DNA of 64,000 bases from Hymenopus coronatus. Taxonomy: Eukaryota > Arthropoda > Insecta > Mantodea > Hymenopodidae. The notes under the pieces were generated by a model, which had not been told where the DNA came from, searched no databases, and was given only the letters and a program-made list of their open reading frames with translations. Of the stretch, positions 42,348 through 55,134 are shown piece after piece; position 1 is the stretch's first letter; every line of letters begins with the position of its first letter. Where the stretch lies: positions 96,764,781 through 96,828,780 of the forward strand of contig CM060898.1 in assembly GCA_030762935.1 (NCBI GenBank), written 5' to 3'. A program made the translations under genes and the position numbers.

Positions 42348-44930
42348 ATAATAATAATAATGATAATGAATTTGTCACACATATTTACATAGGTTAGGCT
42401 AAGACCAGTAAACTGAGGACTCAACACTATACATTAATACAATAAAATATGACACATACAGTAGTATTTACATAAATTTCTATATGTTTAACAAATTTAC
42501 TAATATGCATGGTCCTAGGCACATCTTCCATGTATTCTTTTACAGTGCAATAGGCTGTTTCTATGAGAGACTTTTTTACTGTGTTAAGAAACACAATTTA
42601 ACTTTTATTTCTCTATATTTGTTCAGCAGTTTATTATAAATTTTAATACCAAAGTAGAAAGGGATTTTTTCATGTAGTGCAAATCCATGGGCGGGTACTA
42701 TCAGATAATTTTGTGTTCTGTTTTCATGCCCATGTTTGTTCGGTTTAATATAGTATTTATCAAGTTTTCATTAGTGTGTTTGACTAATTTGTAAATGTAT
42801 TGCCAGGGCAGGGCAAGTATGTTTGGTTTCTGAAATACGCTCCTGCAGGAATTTCTTGGACTAATGTGTATTATAATAACAAATATTTTTTCTGAGCAAG
42901 TTGCAGTTCCCCAAAGAATGATGCCATATGCCATTATGGAATAAAACAGCTATAGTATAAGATTTTTCTAGTTTCTGTGTTAGTAATTTTTATTAGGCAG
43001 TACATATTGAAGAGGGGCTATTTAGTCTTTTACCGATATATTGAAAATGTTCATCCCATTTCAATTGCTCATTTATGTATACTCCTAAAATTTTGCTACT
43101 ATTTTCAATTCACTCTTAGGTTGATCCGCGCCAAAACAGACCCACGTGGTCAGTACACCGCGGTACAACACAGTAGCAGTGCATGCAAGAATGTAAATTC
43201 CATGTTAACAATCTAAATTACAGAATGAATTTATTCTTAAATTGTATAATATTCTATACAAATGCCAAAGAGTTAAATTGATGCCAATTTGTACTATTAA
43301 ACAGAGCAAGATGTTCCAACCTGATGTTTGTATGAGTCACCTGATTTCCGCAATGTTGTTTAGAATCATAGAGGAGGGTTGTCATGAGTTTTCTCTTGCA
43401 ATTTTTGAGTTACATAAAGCAAAAGACTGGGAAACCATTGACTAGTCCAAAAAAACTGAAAATTTATGGCAAGTTTTGTAAGAAAATCCAATACTTCCCA
43501 TGAAAGCAGTGATGAAATTAACTTCCGAGTTCACCAGTGTTTAGGCTACAAATATAAACTATGTTTTGTATTTAAAATTAAATCCTGATAGTTTCTATCA
43601 TTTAGTAAGATGGATGTGTCATCTGCATACATAACTGTTTTAGCATTACTATTATTTGGGACATTGTTGTGTAAAGTATATATAAGATGGGTCCTAATAC
43701 ATTCCCTTGTGAAACTTCTGATTTTATACTTCTCCATGTAGATTTTATGGTTTTCTACCCATCGTTTAGAATTACGTTAGGTAAGATTTGAACCAGGTTA
43801 ATGATTCACACTTGTACTATAGTAGTCTTAATTTTTTAAACAAAATTTCATGGTTTACACAGTCAAATGCCTTTGAATTATCACAGATTAATTAATGCAG
43901 ATGTAGTCGAATGTTTTTTTTTAATCCATGTTGCGAGTCTATCAATTTATTAAAATGCTCTAAATAAACAACTCATTGAGATTTTATAATTTTTTTCAAA
44001 TATTGAGTGTTAGAAGAACCAAGATAGGGCAAAAATTTTAACTTCACAGTTTCCAACGTTATGAATGGGCATTACATTCGCTATTTCATCTTTTCAGGAA
44101 AATTTCCAGTAGCTAATGATTGATTTACTATTTTTGTTAATGGTATGCATATCTGATATTTAATTTCTTTTATAAAAAAAGGAGGGAGTTCATCCCAACC
44201 TGTAGATATTTTAGGCTGTAAGTTATTAATTTCTTTTATTACTTTATCTGGGCTTATGTTGGAGAAAGAAAAGGGAGGCATAATGCTTTTTGTAAATAAT
44301 TTTTCTACAGCCTCATTAATTGATGGGGAACATCTCAGATTAGTTCTCCAACATCTACAAAAATTTGTTGAGTGATTCTGCATACAAGTTAGTATTTATA
44401 TTTTAAGTCTGGTACACAGATGGGGCTATGGTTCCTAAGGATCCAGAAAAAGAAACCCAATTGTGAAATAAAATCATACCCGAGGATAGTGCACTTGTAG
44501 CAGCAGTAAAAGACCATGAAAGATAACCATTGTACAATTAGGGCTGCAATTAGTGTTCATACTGCATCCCAGAGGCTCTGCTTGGCACCTATTTCTTCAC
44601 GGATTGCTGTACAGAAAGAGTTCCTCACCTCCTGCCACGAACTATATGTAGGATTCACAACGTTCTTAAGTACCATGTTTAATCCTAGTTCATTTTTTAT
44701 AATTTTCCAAGTGGCTTTGGTTTTATTTTTTGAGTTTGTTATACAGTCATCAATGGCCATTTGTTTAGCTTTGCCTACTAGAGTACACATGCTGAGAAGA
44801 TTGATAAATGCTGCTTTAAGCTGTAGGGATGGCATGTATGGAACCATGTATACTTCTGGTCTTCTCTCTTTGGCTGCTGGATGGAAAATTATTGCAATAT
44901 TGGAGAGTCTATATTGAAATTAATAAACAT
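42348..44930 (-). mobile_element. CR1/Jockey-group LINE, 5'-truncated
   Basis: Read on the minus strand, the order is a linker between endonuclease and RT (44847-44557), the RT fingers (44383-44081), the RT palm with YADD (about 43740-43546), the RT C-terminus (42960-42701) and a 3' end finishing in an (ATT/ATC)n run near 42370-42345. The order is collinear over 2.6 kb. A short simple-repeat tail instead of poly(A) is usual for this LINE group. A more GC-rich segment at 43115-43200 interrupts it and is of unknown origin. Confidence 0.85.
42701..44847 (-). pseudogene. LINE reverse transcriptase, broken
   Basis: 44847-44557 gives SKNKTKATWKIIKNELGLN (RT linker). 44383-44081 gives INNLQPKISTGWDELPPFFI, matching the K.S.G.D.IP..ll block of RT motif 1. 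Around 43740-43690 a shifted frame reads SQGNVLGPILYILY (the PQGSVLGPILF motif), and VMYADDTSILL at 43630-43600 is the catalytic YADD box. 42934-42701 gives AYGIILWGTATCSEKIF, the C-terminal YGI..WG block. At least five frameshifts and stops separate the parts. Dead copy. Confidence 0.85.
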
Positions 44931-45520
44931 AATAGGCTTCTCCTTTCTGTCCACATTGAAACAAACTGTTTATGAGGTTATATTGGATAGGATAGGGTCA
45001 CAAAGATAAAATGATGGCCACACATTTATTACTGTAACAGCAAGATTAAAGGAAAGTGCAGATGTCAAGATAGCAAAGGACCATATTTAAAGGGAAGGTT
45101 AAGTAAATACATCTACATATATCTTAATCTGTAATTCATGATCCAAACAGCTTTCAAAATTTTAAAGCGGTTTGAGCAAGAACAACATTTTATAGCACTT
45201 ACCACTGTTGAAATGTAAATAGAAAAATGAATCTAGAAACTGTAAATGCCAAAATGAACTTTGGAGATTATGCCATAATTTTAAGTTTCATAGCAGAACA
45301 TAATCTACTTACCAAAGCTCCTAGACACTTTTCTTCTCAAAAACAATGGAGTGCAAGTGTCTGAGCACAACCCCTAAACCCAAACAACTTGTTTGCAACT
45401 TATATTAACGGATGATTTCATTGTACACATCTTTTCTGTCTTCATATTGGAAGTCCAACTAAATGAAATACCTCTAATAAAGTTCAATTAGTGCCATAAT
45501 CTTTACGTGGTGCCTCTCCA
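44931..45520. other. no recognised feature
   Basis: AT-rich; nothing supported. Confidence 0.4.
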
Positions 45521-45521
45521 T

Positions 45522-45592
45522 TGTATTTTTACTTTCTCTAAGACCCAAAAATTTGATATAGAGATTTCACTGGAAATATAATTTTTTGGGGT
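45522..45592 (+). repeat. Family U left-end fragment
   Basis: TTTTTACTTTCTCTAAGACC, then CAAAAATTTGATATAGAGAT. Opposite orientation to the copies that follow directly. Confidence 0.65.
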
Positions 45593-45596
45593 TAAA

Positions 45597-46440
45597 AAAA
45601 ATTATGTTACACTAACATAACTTTCTCTAGCTGCTCTACAAACAAGCTTCTTAAACAATATTATTCTTCTTTCTACACAATGAATGCTAATCCAGAAAAA
45701 AACAATAGCAGAATGTTCTTATTACTTAGTTCCTTATAAGTAGAAAGGAACTAAGGGAATGCACTACTCTAAAGTGATAGTCAAATGTTTTAAAAGCTGT
45801 CGTTATGTGATTGTCATTAGAAATTGCTTCTTTGCTTGGCCAGGAGTAGAACAAAAAAAAAAAAATGAGAGAAAATTATAAGAAAACTGTAAGTACTTTA
45901 AACTGAAACCTATAATAAGGAATATCTTGGAAATGGTTGTGCGTTTTGATGAGATATATATTTTTTGTGTAGTAAGTTTTTGTCTATCTCTTATGGTTTA
46001 GAAGTTAAGCAAACTTCGGCAAAATTTATCCACAATAAAGAGGTCTTCAGAGGCTATTTCCAGAAAATTCCAGATATGCATTTTATTTGGAATTTAAATT
46101 TCTTTAATATACAGGATTTTAATCAAAATTGTTAGAGCCATTTTTAAGAAAATCACAATTTTCTAACATTTTTTCATGTAAAATGTAGTTTGGGGTGGAG
46201 GAACTTTATTGAGAATCTGTGTCGCATCCTTGGAAGATAATATACCTAAAGACCCAGTTTGGTATTAAATAGTTTTGTTTTTGGGAGAGAGAGAGAGACA
46301 CACACACGGGGACCTTTTCTAAAAATGCTCAGAGGATCCAAAACATATATTTCCGGTGAAATCTCGAAATAAAATTTTGAGTGGAATACAATACCTTCTC
46401 TATGTACATTGTACATGCAGGATAAAGAAAGTAAATATCT
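45597..46440 (-). mobile_element. Family U repeat, copy f (tandem)
   Basis: Starts with ACTAACATAACTTTCTCTAG (45611-45630). Its other end, GGATAAAGAAAGTAAATATC (46420-46439), abuts copy g without a gap. It contains a short (GA)n/(CA)n tract at 46288-46306 and the shared frame, broken by a stop. Confidence 0.75.
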
Positions 46441-47240
46441 AATGTGTTCCATTCACATGACTTTCTCTACATCTCTGCAACAAGTTATTGTTAGAAAGCT
46501 TATGCTTCTATTTACTTCATGCTAATCTAGAAAAAAATTAGCAGATATAGTCTTATTACTTGCTTCCTTGTAAATAAAGGCAAAATAAGGGAGTACCATA
46601 GGTTAAGGTGATAGTCAATAGCTGATTGCTATGTGACTCAAGTTCCTTTATTTGTATGGACAGGAGTTGACAAATTCCTGTATGAGAAAAGTATAAGTTT
46701 TTAAAGCTGAAACCAAGAACAAGGAATATCTCAAAAACGATCAACTCCAAGAAAAAAAGGTATATAACATAAATTCTGTTGTTTTAATGGGCTCTACATT
46801 TTTTTGTGTGATAAGTTTTTGTCCATCTCTTATGGTTTAGCAGTTGTGCAACATTCCATAAAATTCATCCAGAATAAAGTAGTCTTCAGAGGCTATTCCC
46901 AGAAAATTCAAGATATACATTTTATTTGTCAGGTAAATATCTTTAGTATACAATATTTTAATCAAAATCGTTAGAGCCATTTTTGAGAAAATCAAAATTT
47001 TCGAAAAAAGTTCCTTGTAAAGGTTAGTTGTGGGTGGGGGGATTTTCTTGAAAATTTTTGTGTCGCATCCTTGGAAGATACCAAACTTAAATACCCACAC
47101 CCACATGGACCTTTTTCTAAAAATGCTTTTTTGGACATGTATTTTCGGTGAAATCTCGGTATCAAATTTTTGGATGGAGTGCAAAACCTTCTCTATACAC
47201 TATGTACTTAGTACATGTAGAGATAGTAAAGAGCATTTTT
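46437..47240 (-). mobile_element. Family U repeat, copy g (tandem)
   Basis: Head-to-tail with copy f. It begins TAATGTGTTCCATTCACATG and ends near ACATGTAGAGATAGTAAAGA. The frame 47184-46837 carries MALTILIKILYTKDIYLTNK and ends SEDYFILDEFYGMLHNC, the same stop as in copy b. Confidence 0.78.
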
Positions 47241-47310
47241 AGAAAAGGACAGTTGGTCCATTCAAACACTGTGTGTGTGTGCGTGCATGCATTTGTGTGT
47301 GTGTGTGAGA

Positions 47311-47403
<93 letters not shown>
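47241..47403. repeat. (TG)n-(GA)n microsatellite, probably from another U copy
   Basis: The (TG) tract at 47270-47306 passes into (GA)n up to 47402. The lead-in GCATTTTTAGAAAAGGAC matches the sequence that precedes the microsatellite inside U copies, so a further truncated copy seems to begin at 47232. Confidence 0.8.
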
Positions 47404-47406
<3 letters not shown>

Positions 47407-47945
47407 ATAACATAAATAAAAAATGAGAAGTCCATTAAATAAAAAATCTGATAGTTGGTATTTACTCTACTTTAAGTATTTGACTACCATTTCAGCCTCT
47501 TGTATCATCTTGTGTCCAATATCAAATGAGCAGTCAAATAATTTCTGCAAGATTTATTTCAATTACCGTGAAGTAGAAAGACAAATAACTTGTAGATGAC
47601 TATGCAGAGAATTTCATATGAATTTTCAAAAGTTCATTTTAATTTTATTCACATATTCAGTAAGGAACGGAAGTTTGTGGTAAATGTAAGAATATATCAC
47701 TACTTCAGAAGAAATGTTTACGTATAATGTTTAAAATGAAAGGTAGTCATGCAGGGTAGATTTTAGAAGAGAAAATGTGTTTATGCTCATTTCATTGAAC
47801 AATGGGGTTATCAAGAGATCATGCATAATATTCAGCCACACAAAGACTCTAAATAAAATTAATAGGTTTCAATATGTGTATACCTTTAAAAGCCCAAGAC
47901 ACATGTCTTGAGCAGCAGTTATGATCAATGGATGTGCTCTAACAC
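47404..47945. other. no recognised feature
   Basis: AT-rich; nothing supported. Confidence 0.4.
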
Positions 47946-47949
47946 ACTA

Positions 47950-48140
47950 CTATAATGCTAGAATTCCATGGTATGCTCTTTAGGCTACAATCATTAATAT
48001 CCACTCTGGCATTTACCTAACCTGAGGGAAATTGTGAAGAAAACCCAAAATGATAGCCAGTACTTATGGCATGAACATGCAAACTTCTGAATTCAGATGC
48101 TCCTCCTAAGGCAACTTGTTTGACCACATGGTGTTTTGTA
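47950..48140 (-). repeat. SINE, family D-like
   Basis: Minus strand: CATGTGGTCAAACAAGTTGC head, then GGGTTTTCTTCACAATTTCC and GGTAAATGCCAGAGTGG. The order resembles the SINE at 58790-58945. Confidence 0.6.
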
Positions 48141-48382
48141 ATCCTTCCAAGATACACCAATATTTCTGATAAAGTAATACATTGACTTTTGCTTTGCTAT
48201 GAAAAATGTTAATTATTTAGATAAATTTGGTTGGTTTGTTTCCAGAGCTCAATAATCATAATAGAAATGAAGACAAACACACAAATATTTTTTGTCAAAA
48301 ACATGTTTGTGGCAAAAAGCACAATTCATGCCCATAGATGATCAAAAAATTCAAGAAGGTATTATACTCTGCACTCTTATTA

Positions 48383-49449
48383 AGGCTAGTTCACAATAAC
48401 TTAGTAGAAACCAGAATGGAAACAAGAATGGGAAGCAAAAGAGCATACAACATATTGGTTCATAGTACATCGAGAACAAGAATGCCTATAACTGATCATA
48501 TCAATAGCAAAGTGGAAAATCAATTTTAGGCATCGAGCCATCATTTGTTTTAAACTGACCAATATTTTTTTTTCATCTGCTTCCAATTCAGCCATCCATG
48601 TAGTTTAGCCAATATTAACATACGGTAGATAACATTTTCTAAATGCAGTTCCACTATTATTTCTGGTTCCTCTAGTCTACCAAGCTTTAGGCCTTTATTA
48701 ATATTATACTGCAGGCCTGAGCAATTTTCGGTAAATGTGACCAACACCATGATATATTAATTAAATTTTAAACAATGTTAGTATAAGGGAAGTATATTAT
48801 TAAAAAATCACTTATTTTAGATAGAAAGCATGTTAATAGGTTACTGAAACATATAGCAAAATATCTTCTTCTCCCTGCATACCAATTTCTACTCTCCACT
48901 TTACTGATTAATCTCTCCATTTGAAAAAGAAACATAATAAAGGCATCAAGAATTAACAACAATTGACAAAACAAAACATGGTGATTGAGTTGTTTGTCAG
49001 GTCTGGCATATAGTAAACTTATTTGTCATTTTTTGTTAATTCCTATCAGTTTTCATTGTTCTTTGTAGTTTTTTGGGGAGACAATAAATATAGTTACACA
49101 TAAAACCGCAGAAAAACTTCTGCTCAAAGGATCAGTGTTCAATGGATTTGAGGAAGTCAATATCTCTGGCCAGGATGCACATTTGCTGGAATTTCTTCTG
49201 GTTTCATTTTCAGCTTGTGACTAGAGATCTAGCAGCTGCTTCAAGTCTTGGCTGCCTTGAATAATTTCATTAGTGAAGAGTCTGATATGTGGATCTAATA
49301 TGTCATGTCTGAGAATGAAAATAAGAAAGCTAAGATCTGACCAAACTTTCTTTCTTGCTTATGAGAAAGTTTCAAATTAATTGTGAATGCTAACATACTA
49401 CATGGATTTTAACTTTGTTCTCTTTCTGGTATTGATCATGCACCAGTCT
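48383..49449 (+). mobile_element. Family R (PIF/Harbinger-like) copy 2
   Basis: TTA precedes the left end AGGCTAGTTCACAATAACTT. The right end (reverse complement AGACTGGTGCATGATCAATA) is diverged and followed by CTA. It shares subterminal and internal blocks with copy 3 (e.g. GCTTCCCATTCTTGTTTC in reverse, and TTTCTTCTGGTTTCATTTT). The 3-bp TTA target points to PIF/Harbinger; no transposase is present. Confidence 0.6.
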
Positions 49450-50615
49450 CTATTGGGAGCTCTTTATTTGATAATATATAAAATTTGAGCAAAGGTAATT
49501 CAAATATCATTTTAAGTATTCAAGCTGTTTTTTCTCCAATGTGAAGTTTGTGGTGGATTTTCAAAATGCAGCATAAGGATTCCACATCCACTTGTATTTA
49601 ACAGCAGTGAAGGAAAATATTGTGAAAATATTTTCAAGAGCCATCAGGAGACAGTTTTAGATGCAACACTTTCACATGAAAATCAAAGAGAGCATCTAAA
49701 GATTCTTCTTTTCCACTGTGAATTTCCTCACCTTATGTTTCTTCATGAATAGTTGAGTTTATCCATTGAAGAATCAATCATCTTTTCCTTGCATTCTCTT
49801 TTTAAGTAATTTAATCAATCAATATCCCTTTCATTTCTAAGTGAAAAATAGAGCCCACAAAAAACTCCTCTATCTGATTCCATTCTTGGTGAGCTCTTTG
49901 ATCTCTCTCCCTCTGTATTGCTTCTGTACTTCAGTTTAGTGTTAAGTCTGCCCATTCCTCTATCTTGAGGGTTCTATTCAAGCACTTTCACATCTATATG
50001 TTTTAGAATCTGCAAATTCTACTATCCTTGCCATCCTCCTTGATCTACCAAGCTTCCAATATTTGATCTTTGTTCAAGTCATAACCAAAGATTTTCATTT
50101 GTATACTTTGATTTTAAAAAAAGCAACTTATGACAGCTGCTGGAGGGAAATATTTCCATGGCAAAATTCCCTTCCTCTGCTACTTTGGCCAGCTAGGTGC
50201 CATCACTGTAAATTCCCTTCACATATAAACTGAACTTTAAGGGGTACTATATTTTAGCATGTGCTTTCCTAATGCAATATGCCAATGCAAACTTTTTCCC
50301 ACTTTCCTGTTCTGAGGGAACTATCACAAGTCATTTCTTGTTTAAACAACACTGTAATCTGGACAGGCCAGGCTAATATACATTACAAAATATGTGAATT
50401 CAGATAATTCTGCAAGTATTAAAACTTAAAACACAGACAAAAACATGACTGCAAGTCTATTACCAAACGATCACTGAAAGTAAGCTACGTCTGTGAACAT
50501 CAAGTCTCCTGCTTTTTGCCTACTCGTGAATAAATGTGCCAAGGAAGCATGGTCTGCTGTTTTGGTAGTTTGTTAAATAATGTCATATATTCGATGCTTA
50601 AGGAAAACTAGAAGC
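49450..50615. other. no recognised gene
   Basis: AT-rich sequence without supported exons or repeat ends. Confidence 0.4.
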
Positions 50616-50619
50616 TCCA

Positions 50620-51375
50620 ATGGTGGGTGTAAATCCAGATGAAAGTGTTACAGGAGCCCAGCATAATAATGTTACACTTGGGCCATCAAATTTATACAAT
50701 AACAAATTTGTGAATGAGGATAATCAAATGCTTACAAAAAGTAAGTTCAAATGTAATGTAGTAGATAAATGCAGTTATCAATGTAGGGCTAGATATTTTA
50801 AAATAGGTTACCTTAATATTCAAGGCATGGAGGATAAGAACTTAATTGTTAACGAATTCTCAAATGAAAACTTGTTTGATGTCCTATGCTTAGGTAAACA
50901 TTGGTGTAAAAGCAGGAACTATAAAGTTTTAGACAATTATACTTTAATTAATAACTAGTACAGAACATCACCTACATGGTGAGGTGTCAATTTATATTTA
51001 AAAATCTCTTTGACAGTAGTTAACCTATACATCTATCATGTATTGCTGTATGTTATACAATGTTTCAACATTAACAATGAGGGGAGATGTGCACAACTCT
51101 AATAATAGGAGTTGCACTTGTCTAGAAATTCCTTATCAAAGATTAACCAAGTCACAGGACTCTCATGTAGTTCTGGGATTATAGAGGTACAACAAGTTGG
51201 GGTTCGGTCAAAAAGAATTACCTGTAAATATCTTTAAAGCTAGATTATTTAAGGTACTAGTAAATAATCCTGCTTATACTATTAATTCCTTGAAACTGAA
51301 TATACTGTATTTTAACTTGACCTCTATTGCTGTACAAGTTGAATGACAATAAGATTTATTTACTATTTATTAATA
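50620..51375 (+). pseudogene. LINE endonuclease N-terminus joined to a 3' end
   Basis: The frame 50620-50958 ends with FKIGYLNIQGMEDKNLIVNE, then NLFDVLCLGKHWCKS. This is the opening of an APE-type endonuclease (LNI.G...K...L........D.lclsEHW; the catalytic Glu is replaced by Lys here). Downstream to about 51050 a GGVNLYLK-like block follows. From 51180 the sequence reads like a LINE C-terminus (LPVNIFKARLFKVLVNNPAY) and ends in short AT repeats near 51370. The middle, including all of RT, is missing, so it is an internally deleted copy. Confidence 0.75.
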
Positions 51376-51600
51376 AAGGTTTGCCTCCCTCACATTCAAC
51401 AGGCCCCAATTCGAATCTCAGTTAGGGTGAGTTACCTGTATAAGGTTTTTTATGGAGTTTTCCCTTATCCTCAGAAGACAAATGATTAGCAACTCTAAGC
51501 TCTAAGAATACCAGGCTCATTTGAGTATCATCAATCATTCTACTCATTCATCGCCCAATATGACAAAGGATATTAAAATTTAAAAAAAAAAATAAAAATA
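51375..51600 (+). repeat. tRNA-derived SINE, family B
   Basis: CCTCCCTCACATTCAACAGG, CAATTCGAATCTC (B box), GTGAGTTACCTGTATAAGG and the tail CATTCATCGCCCAATATGAC followed by an A-rich run at 51578-51601. The start of the head was not delimited. Confidence 0.7.
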
Positions 51601-51711
51601 AAGGATTAAAACCAATGGTCTAAAGCAATGCTGTAACCAGGAACAGGAATGCCTGTCCATGACAATAACAATGTAGGAGGTTCACATTGTTCAATGGAAT
51701 ATTGTAACTCA

Positions 51712-52560
51712 CCAAAGGTATTTTTACTTTCTCTAGCCCACATGTACATGAATATAGTGGATAGAGAAGCTATTATAGTCCACTCAAAATTTTGATGTCA
51801 AGATTTTACCAGAAATATGTTTTGATGTCCCCTGAGTCTGAAAAAAGCATTTTCTGTGAGTGCGTGCATGCATGTGACGGGCAACATACCTCAAAAACAA
51901 AAAAAAACATCAAATACCAAACTTGGCATTTATTTTAGTATCTTCCAAGGATGTGACATGAAGATTTTCAAGAAAATCCCCCCATTACAAACCCCCCTTA
52001 ACAAGTAAAAAGTTATTTTTCTCAAAAATGGCACCAACAATTTTAATTAAAATACCATACATTAAAGATATTTATATCACAAATAAAATGTATATTTTGA
52101 ATTTTCTGGAATTAGCCTCTGAAGACCTCTCTATTCTGGATGAGTTTGGCAGAATTTTGTTTAACAGTTACACCATAAGAGAGAGACAAAAACTTACTAC
52201 ACAAAAAGGAAGATCTTGTTAAAACACATAATTTACGCCATATACATTTTTATGTAGATTTCTGATATATTCTTTGTTATTGGTTTCAATTTTAAACTAC
52301 TTAAACTTTTCTCAAAGGGGAAGTGACGTTTTGTTTCATCTCTCTTGTATTACTGCAGACCATGCAGTGTATTCCCTTATGTCCCTAGCCTAGTGTATTC
52401 CCTTATGTCCCTTCTACTTACAAGGAAGCAAATAATAAGACAGTTTCTGCTAATGTTTATCTTGATTAGCAAGTCGTAGATAAAAGAATAATCTTTTGAA
52501 GGAAAGTTGTTTGTATAACAGCTAAGAAAAATCTGATGTGAATGTAACATACAAGATTTT
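51712..52560 (+). mobile_element. Family U repeat, copy h
   Basis: Left end TTTTTACTTTCTCTAGCCCA. The short microsatellite position at 51855-51875 reads GTGAGTGCGTGCATGCATGT. The shared frame begins near 52028 (MAPTILIKIPYIKDIYITNK). The right end is GATGTGAATGTAACATACAA. Confidence 0.75.
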
Positions 52561-52684
52561 TTTCACTCCTTAACAATTCATTCTGCATAATGCAAGTTAA
52601 TCAAACTCAACATTTTCTAAAATATTGCTATTGCAGCTTTGACTTCTCACTCTAAAAATTTTTATAATCAATGTTAATAGTGTT

Positions 52685-52900
52685 TGTAGGTTGCTAGGAT
52701 AGTTCAGTGGTTTTATTTGCAGTTCTTAGCTGAGGATTGACGGTTTGATTCCTGGCTCTGGGATGGCAATTTTAAGTTAGCCCTAAATAAGACTTCACCT
52801 TGACTAGCTCATATGAAGGATTTCCAAGGCCAACATGGTCCATAGTAAAAGCTTTAGGTCCTCTCATTCCATTACCTCCCTCACAATCACTCTATCAGAG
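52685..52900 (+). repeat. tRNA-derived SINE
   Basis: GGATAGTTCAGTGGTTTTAT (A box), GACGGTTTGATTCCTGGCTC (B box) and a body TCACCTTGACTAGCTCATAT. Different head from families A, B and D. Confidence 0.65.
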
Positions 52901-54015
52901 GCAATGAGACCACCCGCTGGGTACTTTCAGCTAATAAATGAGTCCAGTGGAACTTTAAAATCATTGACCATATGGGGAGCATGGAAACACTGCTCAGTGT
53001 TGCTTTCTGTTGTTTGTCATTCCAGTTCTGTTTTAACAAGCTTATGACTAGAGAGGACTCTAGCAGTGATTATAGTTTACAGCCTAACAACTTAAACTAA
53101 GAATTCAGCTATGCACAATCTGAATCTGTCGTTCTTTATAAAATAAAAAAGCTTAAACTTCTCAAGTCACCGTTTCCATGCTCCTCACACAAATTTCCAA
53201 TTGATTGTGAGCGGACACATTTAAATGAATGCTTTATTTTTGTTGTTCTTGTTTGGGTCCTGTATCAAGTGATTTTAATCCAGTCTAAAGTTCTGCAACA
53301 TGTCCAGATATACATTTGATTTCATTAACAGAGAAGAAAAAGACTAGTATCATACTCTAACTTCTATTTTAAAAATACTTACTTTGGACATTGGAGGCTC
53401 TTGCCTCTATCCTGTGGAAATTTATTTGCAAACTTGTGGTAGCAGTCTGTAGATGTCTATAGTGCAGACAAAGTCTGAGGTGATATTTGCCAGAGGTAAA
53501 TCAAAATTAATGATGCACATTTTCCCAAAGTTAGTTCAATTAAATTATGGACCAATTTTGATAGCTTCACTTAAATTATGGACCAATTTTGATAGCTTTG
53601 GTTCACTGAGAAAATCATGGTTTTGGATCCAAAAATGGTGTGCTATTGCTGACTTATCTGTCTGCTTGTTTTACATTTTACATATGTTCTTCAAAGCGTT
53701 GACCAGTGTTCTTTTGTTTTTCCTACATAGATTTTTTCACAGTCCTTGATAACTTGATTGATTGGCGGAGGGGGACAGGATTTTACCTTTTGTATTTATT
53801 TGGAGGAGGTTTTTTAAACTGTGTTTACTGGGCTAACATAATATTCATTTTGTTATAATCTTTTCCAATTTTTGATATGCCTGAGGGAGGTAAGTGAATA
53901 TATTGTTTAATTTGTTTGTTGGTTTTTTTGGGGGGAGGGGATTTATCCTTTCCAGAGTGCAGATTTTTTTTTTACTTTCTTCTGCTTCTCAAAATTGTAG
54001 ATTTTTTTAAAATGA
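52901..54015. other. no recognised gene
   Basis: The only structure seen is a 28-base tandem duplication at 53540-53598. Confidence 0.4.
53540..53598. repeat. Two-copy tandem repeat (31-bp period)
   Basis: TTAAATTATGGACCAATTTT and the next 8 bases recur exactly after 31 bases. Confidence 0.95.
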
Positions 54016-54021
54016 AATGAA

Positions 54022-54240
54022 ATAAAGTTTTATTTATGGCCGTTCTTTAAATGCTGGGTTCTCAGCATCCTATTCTATATTGGGCATGAAAGACTGTTTA
54101 ATTTTGCTCATAGGCCTCTGTATCAGGCCGTAAATCAATGACACATGACCAATGGCTTTACTTCCCTTCTAAAGGAAGCCAAGCTAAGAATTTTAACACA
54201 CAAAAAAATCAATCACCCTCCACCAGAATTGGACCTTGGG
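54022..54240 (-). repeat. tRNA-derived SINE, family A, head-truncated
   Basis: Body and tail as in the other copies (TTTTATTTATGGCCGTTCTT, TTAATTTTGCTCATAGGCCT), cut off in the B-box region; a ~30-base internal gap near 54127. Confidence 0.8.
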
Positions 54241-55130
54241 AATGTTGATATTTTGAACCAAAGCTACTAAATTTGGTCCATAATCCAACTGAGGTAACAA
54301 CTTGGGTTAACTTACTGCTACAAAATAAAAGTCATAAATTTTCATATACTACAGGCAAATGATTTAATTCATAATTAGACTCCAGTACAGAGTCATCTAT
54401 AGGCCCGTAAACCTCTGAAGCAAAAGCCTCTGAAACATATCCAAATCTACAAGTAATATGTGGAGCTACTTACAGTGAAGGCATAAGGTCTGTGAAACAT
54501 TGTCCTACCCAATAAATAAGTGAAGTGTGTGCAAATTTAACCCTTTTATTGATATCCAAGTCTTTTTTAAAATAGTAAAGTTAGGGTGCGATAGCAGTTT
54601 TTTCTTCTCCAATAATCCTTATTACTTCACTGTACATTCCCATTGTTATAATCAACTGATTTGATGTTGATTTCCCCTCTCTTTCTCACACGCTCATAAT
54701 CCATCCCCTTCTTATACAGTAAATACCTTAAAACAGAGCATTGTTATCCTTGTATGTAATGTGATAAATTTCTGTAGCCAAAATGTGGAAATTTCAATCA
54801 ACTTATTTTGACATGTGAATAGAAAATAATAAAATTAACACCAATGATGGACTATAAGGACAGAAAATAAAAACATAAATCCAATCTTTTAGAGTTGGCT
54901 GAATCAATCAAATTCATTTTCAAACCATTACAAATTATGTACACTTTATAACAATTCCAAGACATTTACATTTGCTTCCAGAAATGCTACACACAGGGTG
55001 AAACTATTAAAACTAGCACCTTAAAGATCTACTTTACTAGCATTATATTTGTCAACTGTTTTGACTAGAATGATGGCAAAAATCTAGTCTACAGTAAATT
55101 GATGATGTTCAAAAGAAAAGGAAAAAAATA
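54241..55130. other. no recognised feature
   Basis: AT-rich; nothing supported. Confidence 0.4.
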
Positions 55131-55134
55131 TTTT

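Noticed and set aside
43115..43200. Host exon in a GC-richer stretch
   Set aside because: No frame with splice sites or family similarity; it lies inside a LINE.
47162..47413. Leu/Ser repeat protein on the minus strand
   Set aside because: It is a translation of a (GA)n microsatellite.
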